Shown here piece after piece: positions 1 to 6,745 of a stretch of 7,208 nucleotides of DNA. The notes under the pieces were generated by a model. The model made no database searches, was not told the DNA's origin, and saw nothing but the letters and a program-made list of their open reading frames with translations. Where the stretch lies: positions 1-7,208 of the forward strand of contig CAMUXX010000041.1 in the NCBI GenBank assembly GCA_947164805.1, in the 5' to 3' direction. Position numbers and translations under genes: made by a program. This DNA is from an uncultured Elusimicrobia bacterium (GTDB lineage: Bacteria > Elusimicrobiota > Elusimicrobia > Elusimicrobiales > Elusimicrobiaceae). Numbering within the stretch: position 1 is the stretch's first letter; every line of letters begins with the position of its first letter.

Positions 1-572
1 ATATAAGTTATTGGCCCTTTAAGTAAACAAATTGCGCCTGTTTTTTGCGCAAGTTCTTTAGCGGCGGTTTTTGGGTTTAAGGTTTTTTGTTTGAGCAATC
101 TTTTCATTTCCCCGAAGTGAGGTGTTAAAATATAAGGGCCACCTGCCTTGGGTAATTTTGTACCTTTGCTTGCCAAAAAAGTTAAGGAACTTGCATCAAT
201 TACGGTAGGCAGTTTTGCAAATTCCAAAATTTTCAAAGTATTTTTTGCCATTTCCGCAAGACCGCTGCCGATAAGCAAAACATCGGGTTTAAAATTTTTA
301 ATATATTTTTTAATTTCGTTTACTTGATTTTTTTCAAGCGGTAAAACAAGCGCTTGCGGAACTGTGCAAACTGTTGCTTTTATAACTTCCGGTATTGAGG
401 CAAGCGCCACCATACCTGCACCGCAAAAATACGCACCCAAAACATTAAGCACCGCAGCACCCTGCATTGTTTTTGAACCGGCAATAATTAAAATTTTACC
501 GTTAATATTTTTATAGGAATCTTTTTTTATTTTAGGGAAATTTTCTTTAAAAAACTTTTTTGTTATTTTCAT
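1..572 (-). CDS. nnrD: ADP/ATP-dependent NAD(P)H-hydrate dehydratase (NnrD, YjeF C-terminal type), 3'-truncated by window edge
   Basis: I read this frame by hand from the ATG at 572, whose ATGA overlaps the acpS stop; it stays open to the window edge, giving 190 whole codons. The family dehydrates the damaged S-hydrate of NADH/NADPH using a nucleoside phosphate and has a ribokinase-like fold. Visible matches are NGKILIIAGSKTMQGAAVLN (about 24-43, family pattern G-vliiGGS-x-x-x-GA), AYFCGAGMVALASIPE (47-62, family RAGAGlVtva-P), PDVLLIGSGLAE (family DalvIGPGLG), PTVIDASSL (family DADAL), PYILTPHFGEMKRLL (family LTPHPGEmaRLL) and AICLLKGPITY (family vvLKGp-T). The catalytic GTGD region should lie beyond position 1. 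There is no NnrE (YjeF N-terminal) epimerase domain in front: the gene begins about 25 residues before the dehydratase core. Substitutions such as GSGLAE and HFGE make it a diverged member, and another ribokinase-fold enzyme is possible but less likely. There is no strong Shine-Dalgarno; translation is probably coupled to acpS. Confidence 0.85.
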   Translation of the reverse strand, partial: MKITKKFFKENFPKIKKDSYKNINGKILIIAGSKTMQGAAVLNVLGAYFCGAGMVALASIPEVIKATVCTVPQALVLPLEKNQVNEIKKYIKNFKPDVLLIGSGLAEMAKNTLKILEFAKLPTVIDASSLTFLASKGTKLPKAGGPYILTPHFGEMKRLLKQKTLNPKTAAKELAQKTGAICLLKGPITY

Positions 573-913
573 TTCTTATAAACGAGCACTACGGCTTGGG
601 CAAAATTTTTGGTATGCGATAAAGATATTTTAAAATATAAATCTTTGGCACGTTTATCTTTAACGGTAACACGCGGCGCACCGGATTTATCATTTAAAAC
701 CTGAATTTTTTTAAAAGCAATTTTATCAAAAGGCAAGGCTTTAAAAACTGCTTCTTTTGCACAGTACCTAACCGCTAAATGTTCGGCTTTATTTTTTTTA
801 GTGCCTGAATATTTAAGTTCTTCTTCGGTAAATAAACGGTTTAAAACCTTTATGCCAAGGTTTTCAAAACGGGAAACTTCCTCTATATCAGTTCCGATAT
901 TTATAATTTCCAT
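569..913 (-). CDS. acpS: Holo-[acyl-carrier-protein] synthase AcpS
   Basis: Transfers 4'-phosphopantetheine from CoA to a serine of apo-ACP, switching on the carrier for fatty acid and lipid synthesis. The chosen ATG at 913 gives 114 residues opening MEIINIGTDIEEV, which matches the family N-terminus. A TTG at 922 would prepend only MNN and overlap glmS. The magnesium and CoA site residues are D9 in IGTDI and E54 in RYCAKEAVFKAL (49-60), with the family motif LFTEEEL at 27-33. The C-terminal strand SLSHT (97-101) is conserved and is followed by AQAVVLVY. The size and motifs indicate the short AcpS type rather than an Sfp-type transferase. The start lies one base after the glmS stop (TAA T ATG) with no clear Shine-Dalgarno, so translation is probably coupled to glmS. 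The stop overlaps the next gene as ATGA. In E. coli acpS follows pdxJ directly; here glmS lies between them. Confidence 0.95.
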   Translation of the reverse strand: MEIINIGTDIEEVSRFENLGIKVLNRLFTEEELKYSGTKKNKAEHLAVRYCAKEAVFKALPFDKIAFKKIQVLNDKSGAPRVTVKDKRAKDLYFKISLSHTKNFAQAVVLVYKK

Positions 914-914
914 A

Positions 915-2714
915 TTATTCAACCGTTACACTTTTAGCAAGGTTTCTGGGTTTATCAATTTCCCTACCCAAAAAATTTGCAATAAAATAGGCATAAAATT
1001 GTAAAATTGTTGCCGCAAGCAACGGAAACAAGTATTCATTAGTATAAGGTACTTCCAAAGCATTTTTTGACGGTGTATTTGTTACAAATATGACACGTGC
1101 ACCGCGTGCGGAAACTTCCTGGCAAGAGGAAATCATTTTTTCATACAAACTGCTTTTTGGTGCTAAAGCAACAACGGGAATACCTTTATCAATTATTGCT
1201 ATAGGGCCATGTTTGATTTCACCTGCTGCAAAACCCTCGGCATGCTTATAGGAAATTTCTTTTAATTTAAGTGCCCCTTCCAAAGCAAGCGGGAAACTTG
1301 CATTACGCCCAATAAAAATAAATGACGGGCTTTTATAAACTTTTTTCGCTACTTTTTTGACAGCACTTTCAAGTTTTAAGGTTTGTTTTAAAAGTTCCGG
1401 TAAGTTTAAAAATTCCTGATATAAATCTTCAAACTCCGCTTTAGTTATTGAATTTTGCACATATGCAAGCTGCAAAGCAAGCGCATATAAAACGGTTAAT
1501 TGGCATGTAAATGCTTTAGTTGATGCCACACTGATTTCCGGCCCGCAATGCGTAAAGACAGAGTAATCACTTTCCCTCACTATCGCTGATCCTATAACAT
1601 TACACACGCTTAAAATTTTTAAACCGTGCGCTTTGGCGTTTTTTAAAGCAGCCAAAGTATCTGCCGTTTCACCCGATTGGCTGACTGCCACAAAAAGCCA
1701 ATTCTTTTTAAAATGTATCGGCCTGTATTTAAATTCTGAGGCCATTTCAACTTCAACGGGGATTTTGGCAAAATGTTCAATAACATATCTTGCCACTAAA
1801 GCAGCATGATAAGCAGTTCCGCAAGCAACGATATACAAACCCTCAATTCTTTTAGCCTCTTTTAAAGGTAAACCAAAGGCTTTTGTTATATCGGGCGGAA
1901 GTGTTTGCAAAGTATCTTTGACATTTTGCGGCTCATCATGAATTTCTTTCAGCATAAAATGCTCAAAGCCGCCCTTTTCGGCAGCGGAAATATCCCAAGA
2001 AATTGTGTGGATTTTACGCGTCGTTTTGTGGAAGTCAGCGTCATAAACTTCAATACTGTCTTGTGTAATTTTTATCGTATCACCGTCTTCAAAAAATATT
2101 GCTTTATTTGTGTGGCTTAAAAAAGCAGGAATATCAGAGGCAAGAAAAAACCCTTTTTTACTAATCCCGGCTACTAAAGGACTTTGCCTTTTGGCTGCCA
2201 CCATCACGCCGGGGAATTTTGAACTTAAAGCAACAAGTGCAAATGCACCTTTTAATTTGCGTGTAGTTTTTTGAAAAGCATTAAAAAAATCTTTTTCTTT
2301 TTTTAATTCTTCTTCTAGCAGATGGGCGATAACTTCGGTATCTGTTTCGGATTTAAATTTGTGACCTTTTCTAATTAAAATATTTTTAAGTTCCAAATAA
2401 TTCTCAATAATACCGTTATGAACTAGGGCAATATTCCCTGTACAATCTGTATGAGGATGGCTATTAACAAGTGAAGGTTTCCCATGCGTTGCCCAACGTG
2501 TATGTGCAATACCAATGTATGAATTTTTACCGGATTTTTTAACTAAATTTTCCAAATTTTTAACTTGCCCTACTGCTTTTAAAACTGTGATTTTATTTTT
2601 TACTTCCAAGGCAATACCGGCGGAATCATAACCACGGTATTCAAGTTTTTTAAGACCTTCTATTAAAAGATCGGCACAGTTATTTTTACCGCAAAATCCG
2701 ACTATTCCGCACAT
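915..2714 (-). CDS. glmS: Glutamine--fructose-6-phosphate aminotransferase (isomerizing) GlmS
   Basis: Makes glucosamine-6-phosphate from fructose-6-phosphate and glutamine, the committed step of amino-sugar synthesis. Length is 599 residues, near the usual 600-610. The N-terminal Ntn glutaminase domain begins MCGIVGF, giving Cys1 after Met removal, with HTRWATHG (71-78), HNGIIENY (99-106) and SETDTEV (122-128). The first SIS domain carries the ACGTAYHA loop (297-304) and SQSGET (345-350). The second carries EGALKLKEISY (479-489) with Lys and Glu matching E. coli K485 and E488, and KHGP with H502 matching H504. The C-terminus is the signature DKPRNLAKSVTVE, with K594 matching K603. Small departures are GRNAS where GRG is usual (469-473) and CGPEISVASTK where AGPEIGVASTK is usual. 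It works with GlmM in this operon. The upstream region is pdxJ coding sequence, which leaves no room for a glmS riboswitch-ribozyme. Confidence 0.98.
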   Translation of the reverse strand: MCGIVGFCGKNNCADLLIEGLKKLEYRGYDSAGIALEVKNKITVLKAVGQVKNLENLVKKSGKNSYIGIAHTRWATHGKPSLVNSHPHTDCTGNIALVHNGIIENYLELKNILIRKGHKFKSETDTEVIAHLLEEELKKEKDFFNAFQKTTRKLKGAFALVALSSKFPGVMVAAKRQSPLVAGISKKGFFLASDIPAFLSHTNKAIFFEDGDTIKITQDSIEVYDADFHKTTRKIHTISWDISAAEKGGFEHFMLKEIHDEPQNVKDTLQTLPPDITKAFGLPLKEAKRIEGLYIVACGTAYHAALVARYVIEHFAKIPVEVEMASEFKYRPIHFKKNWLFVAVSQSGETADTLAALKNAKAHGLKILSVCNVIGSAIVRESDYSVFTHCGPEISVASTKAFTCQLTVLYALALQLAYVQNSITKAEFEDLYQEFLNLPELLKQTLKLESAVKKVAKKVYKSPSFIFIGRNASFPLALEGALKLKEISYKHAEGFAAGEIKHGPIAIIDKGIPVVALAPKSSLYEKMISSCQEVSARGARVIFVTNTPSKNALEVPYTNEYLFPLLAATILQFYAYFIANFLGREIDKPRNLAKSVTVE

Positions 2715-3433
2715 TATTTTGCCTCTATTAAAAGTTTCATATCAAGCAAGGCTTGCGGTAGCCCGCGGAAAACGGATCTCGCAATAATTGCATGCCCGAT
2801 ATTTAAAGCCTCCATACCGGTAATATGGGCAATATCTTCAACATTATTATAATTAAGACCGTGGCCTGAATGCACTTCCAAACCAAGTTCTTTTGCCAAA
2901 ATCGTAGCCATTTCTATACGCTCAAGTTCGGCGCGGCGGGCCTTTTCATTTCTGGCTTCGCTATAAGTTTTTGTACAAAGTTCCACAATATCTGCATTTA
3001 AACGTTTTGCGGTACGTAAATTAGAAGGCTCCGGGTCAACAAATAAACTTACTTTTATACCTGCTTTTTGCAAGTTTTTTACAGCACGCATAATTTCCGG
3101 CAAATTACGTTTATTTAATTTTAGGCCGCCGGAAGTTGTAAGTTCATTAGGAAATTCCGGCACTAAACACACAGAACCGCATTTAAGGGAAACTGCGAAA
3201 TCAACCATTTCTTTAGTGGCTGATATTTCAAGATGGATTTTTTCACGTGCAATTTTTGCTAAATTTTTAAGGTCTGTTTCCTGAATATGGCGCCTGTCTT
3301 TACGCAAATGCATAACTATATAATCTGCCCCTAAAGCGAGGCAAATTTCAGCTGCCTTAACGGGGCTTGGTTCAATGCCCCCGCGCGCTTGGCGAAGGGT
3401 TGCGATATGATCTAAATTTACACCTAATTTCAT
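2714..3433 (-). CDS. pdxJ: Pyridoxine 5'-phosphate synthase PdxJ
   Basis: Ring-closing enzyme of DXP-dependent vitamin B6 synthesis: condenses 1-deoxy-D-xylulose 5-phosphate with 3-amino-2-oxopropyl phosphate to pyridoxine 5'-phosphate, as a cytoplasmic TIM-barrel octamer. From the ATG at 3433 it has 239 residues, the family's usual length. Residues expected from E. coli PdxJ are present: N6 and D8-H9 in GVNLDHIATLRQARG with R17, catalytic H42 in HLRKDRRH with R44 and H49, E69 in LEISATKEM, T99/T100 in ELTTSGGL, E151, H191 in SGHGLNYNNV, and G213-H214 in NIGHAII. One departure is ELCTKTY (151-157) where most PdxJ have ELHTGxY; the Glu is kept. It sits between glmM and glmS and shares one base with glmS in a TAATG junction. 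The presence of PdxJ implies the DXP-dependent rather than the PdxS/PdxT route in this organism. Confidence 0.97.
   Translation of the reverse strand: MKLGVNLDHIATLRQARGGIEPSPVKAAEICLALGADYIVMHLRKDRRHIQETDLKNLAKIAREKIHLEISATKEMVDFAVSLKCGSVCLVPEFPNELTTSGGLKLNKRNLPEIMRAVKNLQKAGIKVSLFVDPEPSNLRTAKRLNADIVELCTKTYSEARNEKARRAELERIEMATILAKELGLEVHSGHGLNYNNVEDIAHITGMEALNIGHAIIARSVFRGLPQALLDMKLLIEAK
2722..2726 (-). promoter_or_regulatory. Ribosome binding site of glmS, inside pdxJ coding sequence
   Basis: AGAGG on the minus strand, seven bases (CAAAATA) before the glmS ATG at 2714, lying within the last codons of pdxJ. The stop and start share one base as TAATG, a classic arrangement for translational coupling. 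Confidence 0.75.
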
Positions 3434-3438
3434 AGTCA

Positions 3439-3443
3439 CCTCT
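3439..3443 (-). promoter_or_regulatory. Ribosome binding site of pdxJ, overlapping the glmM stop
   Basis: AGAGG on the minus strand, five bases (TGACT) before the ATG at 3433. Its first two bases are the last two of the glmM TAG stop codon (3442-3444). It supports the ATG over an in-frame TTG at 3448 and a GTG at 3439. Confidence 0.8.
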
Positions 3444-4797
3444 AGCAAGTTTTAACTTTGCTTTTATAAAATGTTACCACTTTTTGGCAAATATCTTCCA
3501 CGTTTTCTTTATTTTCATCTTCCACAAGAACGCGGAGTAAAGGCTCAGTTCCCGAATAGCGCACAACTATACGGCCTTTATCGCCCATAGAATTTTCAAG
3601 TTCTTTAAGGTATGGGCAAAAGCCTTCAATTTCATTTAAAGGGATTTTCTTTTCCACTTTAACCGGAACAAGTTTTAAGGGATATTTTTGCCATAAATTT
3701 TTGAAATAACCCAATTTTTTGCCGGATTTTTTTATAATACCAAGCAGTTGCAAAGCTGTTAAAATGCCATCGCCTGCAGGGGCAATATCTCTGAAAATAA
3801 TATGGCCGGAAGTTTCCCCCCCTACAGATAAATTGTTTTTTGTAAGTTCCTCAAAAACATATTTATCACCGACTTTTGTTAAAACAGGCTCAATACCGTT
3901 TGCTTTCAAATAATTAATTAAACCCAAATTTGCCATAATTGTTAAAACGGCTTTATTGCCTTTAAGTTTGCCTTCATTTTTTAAGTAAACAGAAACAGTT
4001 GAAATTACATTATCACCGTCAAAAACAGTACCGTCTTCGGTCACTGCGATAAGGCGGTCAGCATCCCCGTCAAAGGAAAGGCCAAGGTCCGCTTTGCATT
4101 TCTTAACTGCTTCCTGTAAACCTTCAGTATACAAAGCGCCGGCATTTTTATTTATATTAAAACCGTCCGGGTTATTATTTATTACAGTTACTTTTGCACC
4201 AAGTTCTTCAAAAACTTTAGGTGCGATTTTAGAAGATGCGCCGTTTGCGCAATCAAGCACGATATGTAAACCTTTTAAATTTTCAGTTTCAGTTAAAGTA
4301 CTTTTTAAAAAGGAGATATATTCTTCCACTTTTTCCGGCACTTCGCAAAATTTTGTATTATCTTTAGGTGCCGGAACAGATTTTAAATTTTCAATTTCGC
4401 GCTCAATATTATCTTCAATATTTTCACTTAGTTTTGTTCCTTGTGCGGAAAAGAATTTTATACCGTTAAATTCCGCCGGATTATGGCTGGCAGAAATTAC
4501 AATACCGCAAATATTTTTGTATTTTTGTGTAAGCAAAGAGACACTGGGTGTCGTTGAAATACCTAAAGACAAAACATTATATCCTGCTGCCCTAATACCT
4601 TTTGTAAGGCACTCCAAAATAGCTTTACCGCTTGCGCGGGAATCTTGAGCAATAAAAATATTTTTATTTGTATTATTTGGTTCTTGTTTTGAAAGTTCTT
4701 TTAAGGCACAATAACCAAGTTTTATAACAAAATCCTCTGTTAAAGGGAACTTCCCCCAAACGGAACGTATGCCGTCGGTGCCGAAATATTTAGGCAT
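3442..4797 (-). CDS. glmM: Phosphoglucosamine mutase GlmM
   Basis: Interconverts glucosamine-6-phosphate and glucosamine-1-phosphate, the second step towards UDP-GlcNAc for cell wall synthesis, in the cytoplasm. Starting from the ATG at 4797 it has 451 residues, typical of GlmM. The N-terminus opens with KYFGTDGIR. The phosphoserine loop is ISASHNP with catalytic Ser near 104. The metal-binding loop is DGDADR (about 243-248), the sugar-binding loop GGETSGH (about 326-332) and the phosphate-binding loop RYSGTEP (about 413-419), so all four domains of the alpha-D-phosphohexomutase family are present. GlmM proteins more often carry GGEQSGH and RPSGTEP, so these are mild departures. A phosphoglucomutase or phosphomannomutase is the alternative, but length, the N-terminal motif, ftsH upstream and glmS two genes downstream favour GlmM. 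It overlaps ftsH by 8 bases and ends 8 bases before pdxJ. Confidence 0.95.
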   Translation of the reverse strand: MPKYFGTDGIRSVWGKFPLTEDFVIKLGYCALKELSKQEPNNTNKNIFIAQDSRASGKAILECLTKGIRAAGYNVLSLGISTTPSVSLLTQKYKNICGIVISASHNPAEFNGIKFFSAQGTKLSENIEDNIEREIENLKSVPAPKDNTKFCEVPEKVEEYISFLKSTLTETENLKGLHIVLDCANGASSKIAPKVFEELGAKVTVINNNPDGFNINKNAGALYTEGLQEAVKKCKADLGLSFDGDADRLIAVTEDGTVFDGDNVISTVSVYLKNEGKLKGNKAVLTIMANLGLINYLKANGIEPVLTKVGDKYVFEELTKNNLSVGGETSGHIIFRDIAPAGDGILTALQLLGIIKKSGKKLGYFKNLWQKYPLKLVPVKVEKKIPLNEIEGFCPYLKELENSMGDKGRIVVRYSGTEPLLRVLVEDENKENVEDICQKVVTFYKSKVKTC

Positions 4798-6745
4798 CTT
4801 GCCCTCCAAACAAATCGTCCGTTTGTTCTTGCTTATCTTCCTTTTTTATTTTTACCGGTTTTTTAGGTTCTTCCTTAACAGATTTTGCCTTCTCTTGTTC
4901 TTTATTTTCCGGTTTGACTTCTTCAACTCCGGCCGATTTTAAACCTAAAATTTCATCAATTTCTTTGGCTTCCACTACTTCTTTTTCAAGCAAACGGTCA
5001 ACCAAAGCATGCATTTCTTTTAAGTGATCTTTAATAATATCTTTTGCTTTTTGATAAGAATCACGGATAAGTTTTGAAACTTCTTCGTCAATAGCACGCG
5101 CTAAATCTTCAGAAATATTTTTGTGCCTTGAAATATCACGTCCCAAAAATACTTCATCTTCTTCAGTATGCACCGCTATTGGACCAAGGCGATCACTCAT
5201 ACCAAGTTGTGCAACCATTTTCCTAGCATAAGATGTTGCCCTGGATAAATCATCTGATGCACCGGTTGTAATTTCTTCAAACAAAATTTCTTCCGCTGCA
5301 CGTCCGCCAAGCAAAATGGTAAGTTTATCTAAAATCTCGCTCTTTGAAGTTAAATATTTGTCTTCCAAAGGCAACTGCATGGTATAACCCAAAGCCGGGC
5401 CTCTGGGAATAATGGAAACTTTATGTACAGGGTCTCCGTTTTTAGACAATTTCGCAATAATTGTATGGCCTGATTCATGCGCAGCAATAATGCGTTTTTC
5501 TTTATCCGAAATAACGCGGCTTTTGCGTTGCGGGCCGGCCATAACACGTTCTACAGCTTCTTCAATATCTGCATTTGTAACAGCAGGCTTATCCTGGCGC
5601 GCGGCCAAAATTGCGGCCTCATTGATAACATTTGCCAAATCAGCACCAACAAAACCTGGCGTACTTTTGGCGATAACGGAAAGGTCTACTTCTTTTGCCA
5701 TTTTAACTTTTTTGGCATGTACTTTTAAAATTTCCTCACGGCCTTTCATATCGGGTGAAGGAACATTAATATGCCTGTCAAAACGGCCGGGCCTTGTTAA
5801 GGCCGGGTCTAAAACATCCGGGCGGTTTGTTGAACCCATCAAAATAATACCGTTTTGGGATTCAAAACCGTCAAGTTCAATTAAAAGTTGGTTTAAAGTT
5901 TGCTCGCGTTCATCATGCCCGCCACCGATACCGGCAAAGCGGCGGCGGCCGACGGCATCAAGTTCGTCAATAAAAATTATTGATGGTGCGTTCTTTTTTG
6001 CATTTGCAAATAAATCTCTGACACGAGCAGCACCAACACCGACAAACATCTCCACAAATTCAGATGCGGAGGCAGAGAAAAATGATACTTTTGCCTCCCC
6101 GGCTACTGCTTTGGCAAGAAGGGTTTTACCTGTACCGGGTGCGCCGTATAAAAGCACACCTTTTGGGAGTTTTGCACCAAGTTTTTTAAACTCGGCCGGG
6201 CTTTTTAGGAATTTTATAATATCCTGCATTTCCTCTTTAGCCTCATCACAACCGGCTACATCTTTAAATGTTACGGTTTGCTTTGTTGGATCTTGCAGTT
6301 TTGCTTTTGAACGTGCGAAATTTAATGCGCTTTTTCCATCATTCCTTTGAGGGCGGATAAACAAAAACCACCACGCAAAAACAAAAAGCAAAACAAGGCC
6401 GATATTAAAGAGTACATTAAAAATCCAACTTTTATCTTGCTCGGCTTTAAAAGGCACTTTCGCAGCCATAAGTTCCCCGACAAGAGCGGAATCTTCAATC
6501 TTTACTGTGCTGAATTTTTGCTCTTTACCGTCATCTTTATAAACACCGGTTATGAGTTCGGGGGTAATGGTGACGTCCAGCAAATCCCCGCTTGCGATTT
6601 TGGCTTTAAAAGCAGAATAGTCAATATTTTTGACTTTGCCTGTATCACCGAATTTTGAAAAGAGTATAACTAAAATTATAAAAGATACTATCCACATTAC
6701 CACTTGCCTAAATGGTATTTGCGGAACTTTATTTCTTGGTTTCAT
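4790..6745 (-). CDS. ftsH: ATP-dependent zinc metalloprotease FtsH
   Basis: Membrane-anchored AAA+ protease that forms a hexamer at the inner membrane and degrades misfolded membrane proteins and regulatory substrates. With the ATG at 6745 it is 651 residues, normal for the family. A first membrane segment spans about 15-30, an extracytoplasmic domain 31-106 and a second membrane segment about 107-130. The AAA domain follows: Walker A GAPGTGKT (201-208), the pore loop around [13 protein letters not shown] (234-246), Walker B IIFIDE (256-261), and the second region of homology ending TRPGRFDR with arginine fingers near R318 and R321. The zinc site is HESGH (423-427), an HEXXH motif, with a third ligand probably D499 in TTGASDDL. 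The last ~48 residues (604-651) are a charged Lys/Glu/Pro tail. An in-frame TTG at 6748 would add one Met, but AGGAG spacing favours the ATG. It overlaps hpt by 17 bases and glmM by 8. No catalytic residue is missing. Confidence 0.98.
   Translation of the reverse strand: MKPRNKVPQIPFRQVVMWIVSFIILVILFSKFGDTGKVKNIDYSAFKAKIASGDLLDVTITPELITGVYKDDGKEQKFSTVKIEDSALVGELMAAKVPFKAEQDKSWIFNVLFNIGLVLLFVFAWWFLFIRPQRNDGKSALNFARSKAKLQDPTKQTVTFKDVAGCDEAKEEMQDIIKFLKSPAEFKKLGAKLPKGVLLYGAPGTGKTLLAKAVAGEAKVSFFSASASEFVEMFVGVGAARVRDLFANAKKNAPSIIFIDELDAVGRRRFAGIGGGHDEREQTLNQLLIELDGFESQNGIILMGSTNRPDVLDPALTRPGRFDRHINVPSPDMKGREEILKVHAKKVKMAKEVDLSVIAKSTPGFVGADLANVINEAAILAARQDKPAVTNADIEEAVERVMAGPQRKSRVISDKEKRIIAAHESGHTIIAKLSKNGDPVHKVSIIPRGPALGYTMQLPLEDKYLTSKSEILDKLTILLGGRAAEEILFEEITTGASDDLSRATSYARKMVAQLGMSDRLGPIAVHTEEDEVFLGRDISRHKNISEDLARAIDEEVSKLIRDSYQKAKDIIKDHLKEMHALVDRLLEKEVVEAKEIDEILGLKSAGVEEVKPENKEQEKAKSVKEEPKKPVKIKKEDKQEQTDDLFGGQDA
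4802..4807 (-). promoter_or_regulatory. Ribosome binding site of glmM, inside ftsH coding sequence
   Basis: The minus strand reads GGAGGG then CAAG then ATG (4797). The same bases are the Gly-Gly codons near the FtsH C-terminus (GGQDA). This strong site decides the glmM start: the upstream in-frame TTG at 4809 overlaps the site itself and is not credible. Confidence 0.85.

Noticed and set aside
1..60. Similar stretches near both window ends (around CAAGTTCTTTA at about 50-60 and 7192-7202)
   Set aside because: Both encode a KELA-type helix segment in unrelated proteins, and the match is too short to count as a repeat.
2715..2800. glmS riboswitch-ribozyme in front of glmS
   Set aside because: These bases are the conserved 3' end of pdxJ and overlap the glmS start, so there is no untranslated leader to hold the element.
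4094..4648. A 184-codon open frame on the plus strand opposite glmM
   Set aside because: It is antisense to conserved glmM motifs, has no recognisable domain and is explained by base composition.
4807..4809. TTG starts placed upstream of the ATG in ftsH (6748), glmM (4809), pdxJ (3448) and acpS (922)
   Set aside because: In ftsH, glmM and pdxJ a well-spaced Shine-Dalgarno points to the downstream ATG. In acpS the family N-terminus and the adjacent glmS stop favour the ATG at 913.
5412..6350. A 312-codon open frame on the plus strand opposite ftsH
   Set aside because: It lies wholly antisense to a strongly conserved gene. Its translation is rich in Ser, Ala and Phe with no recognisable domain, as expected for a shadow of the codon use of ftsH.
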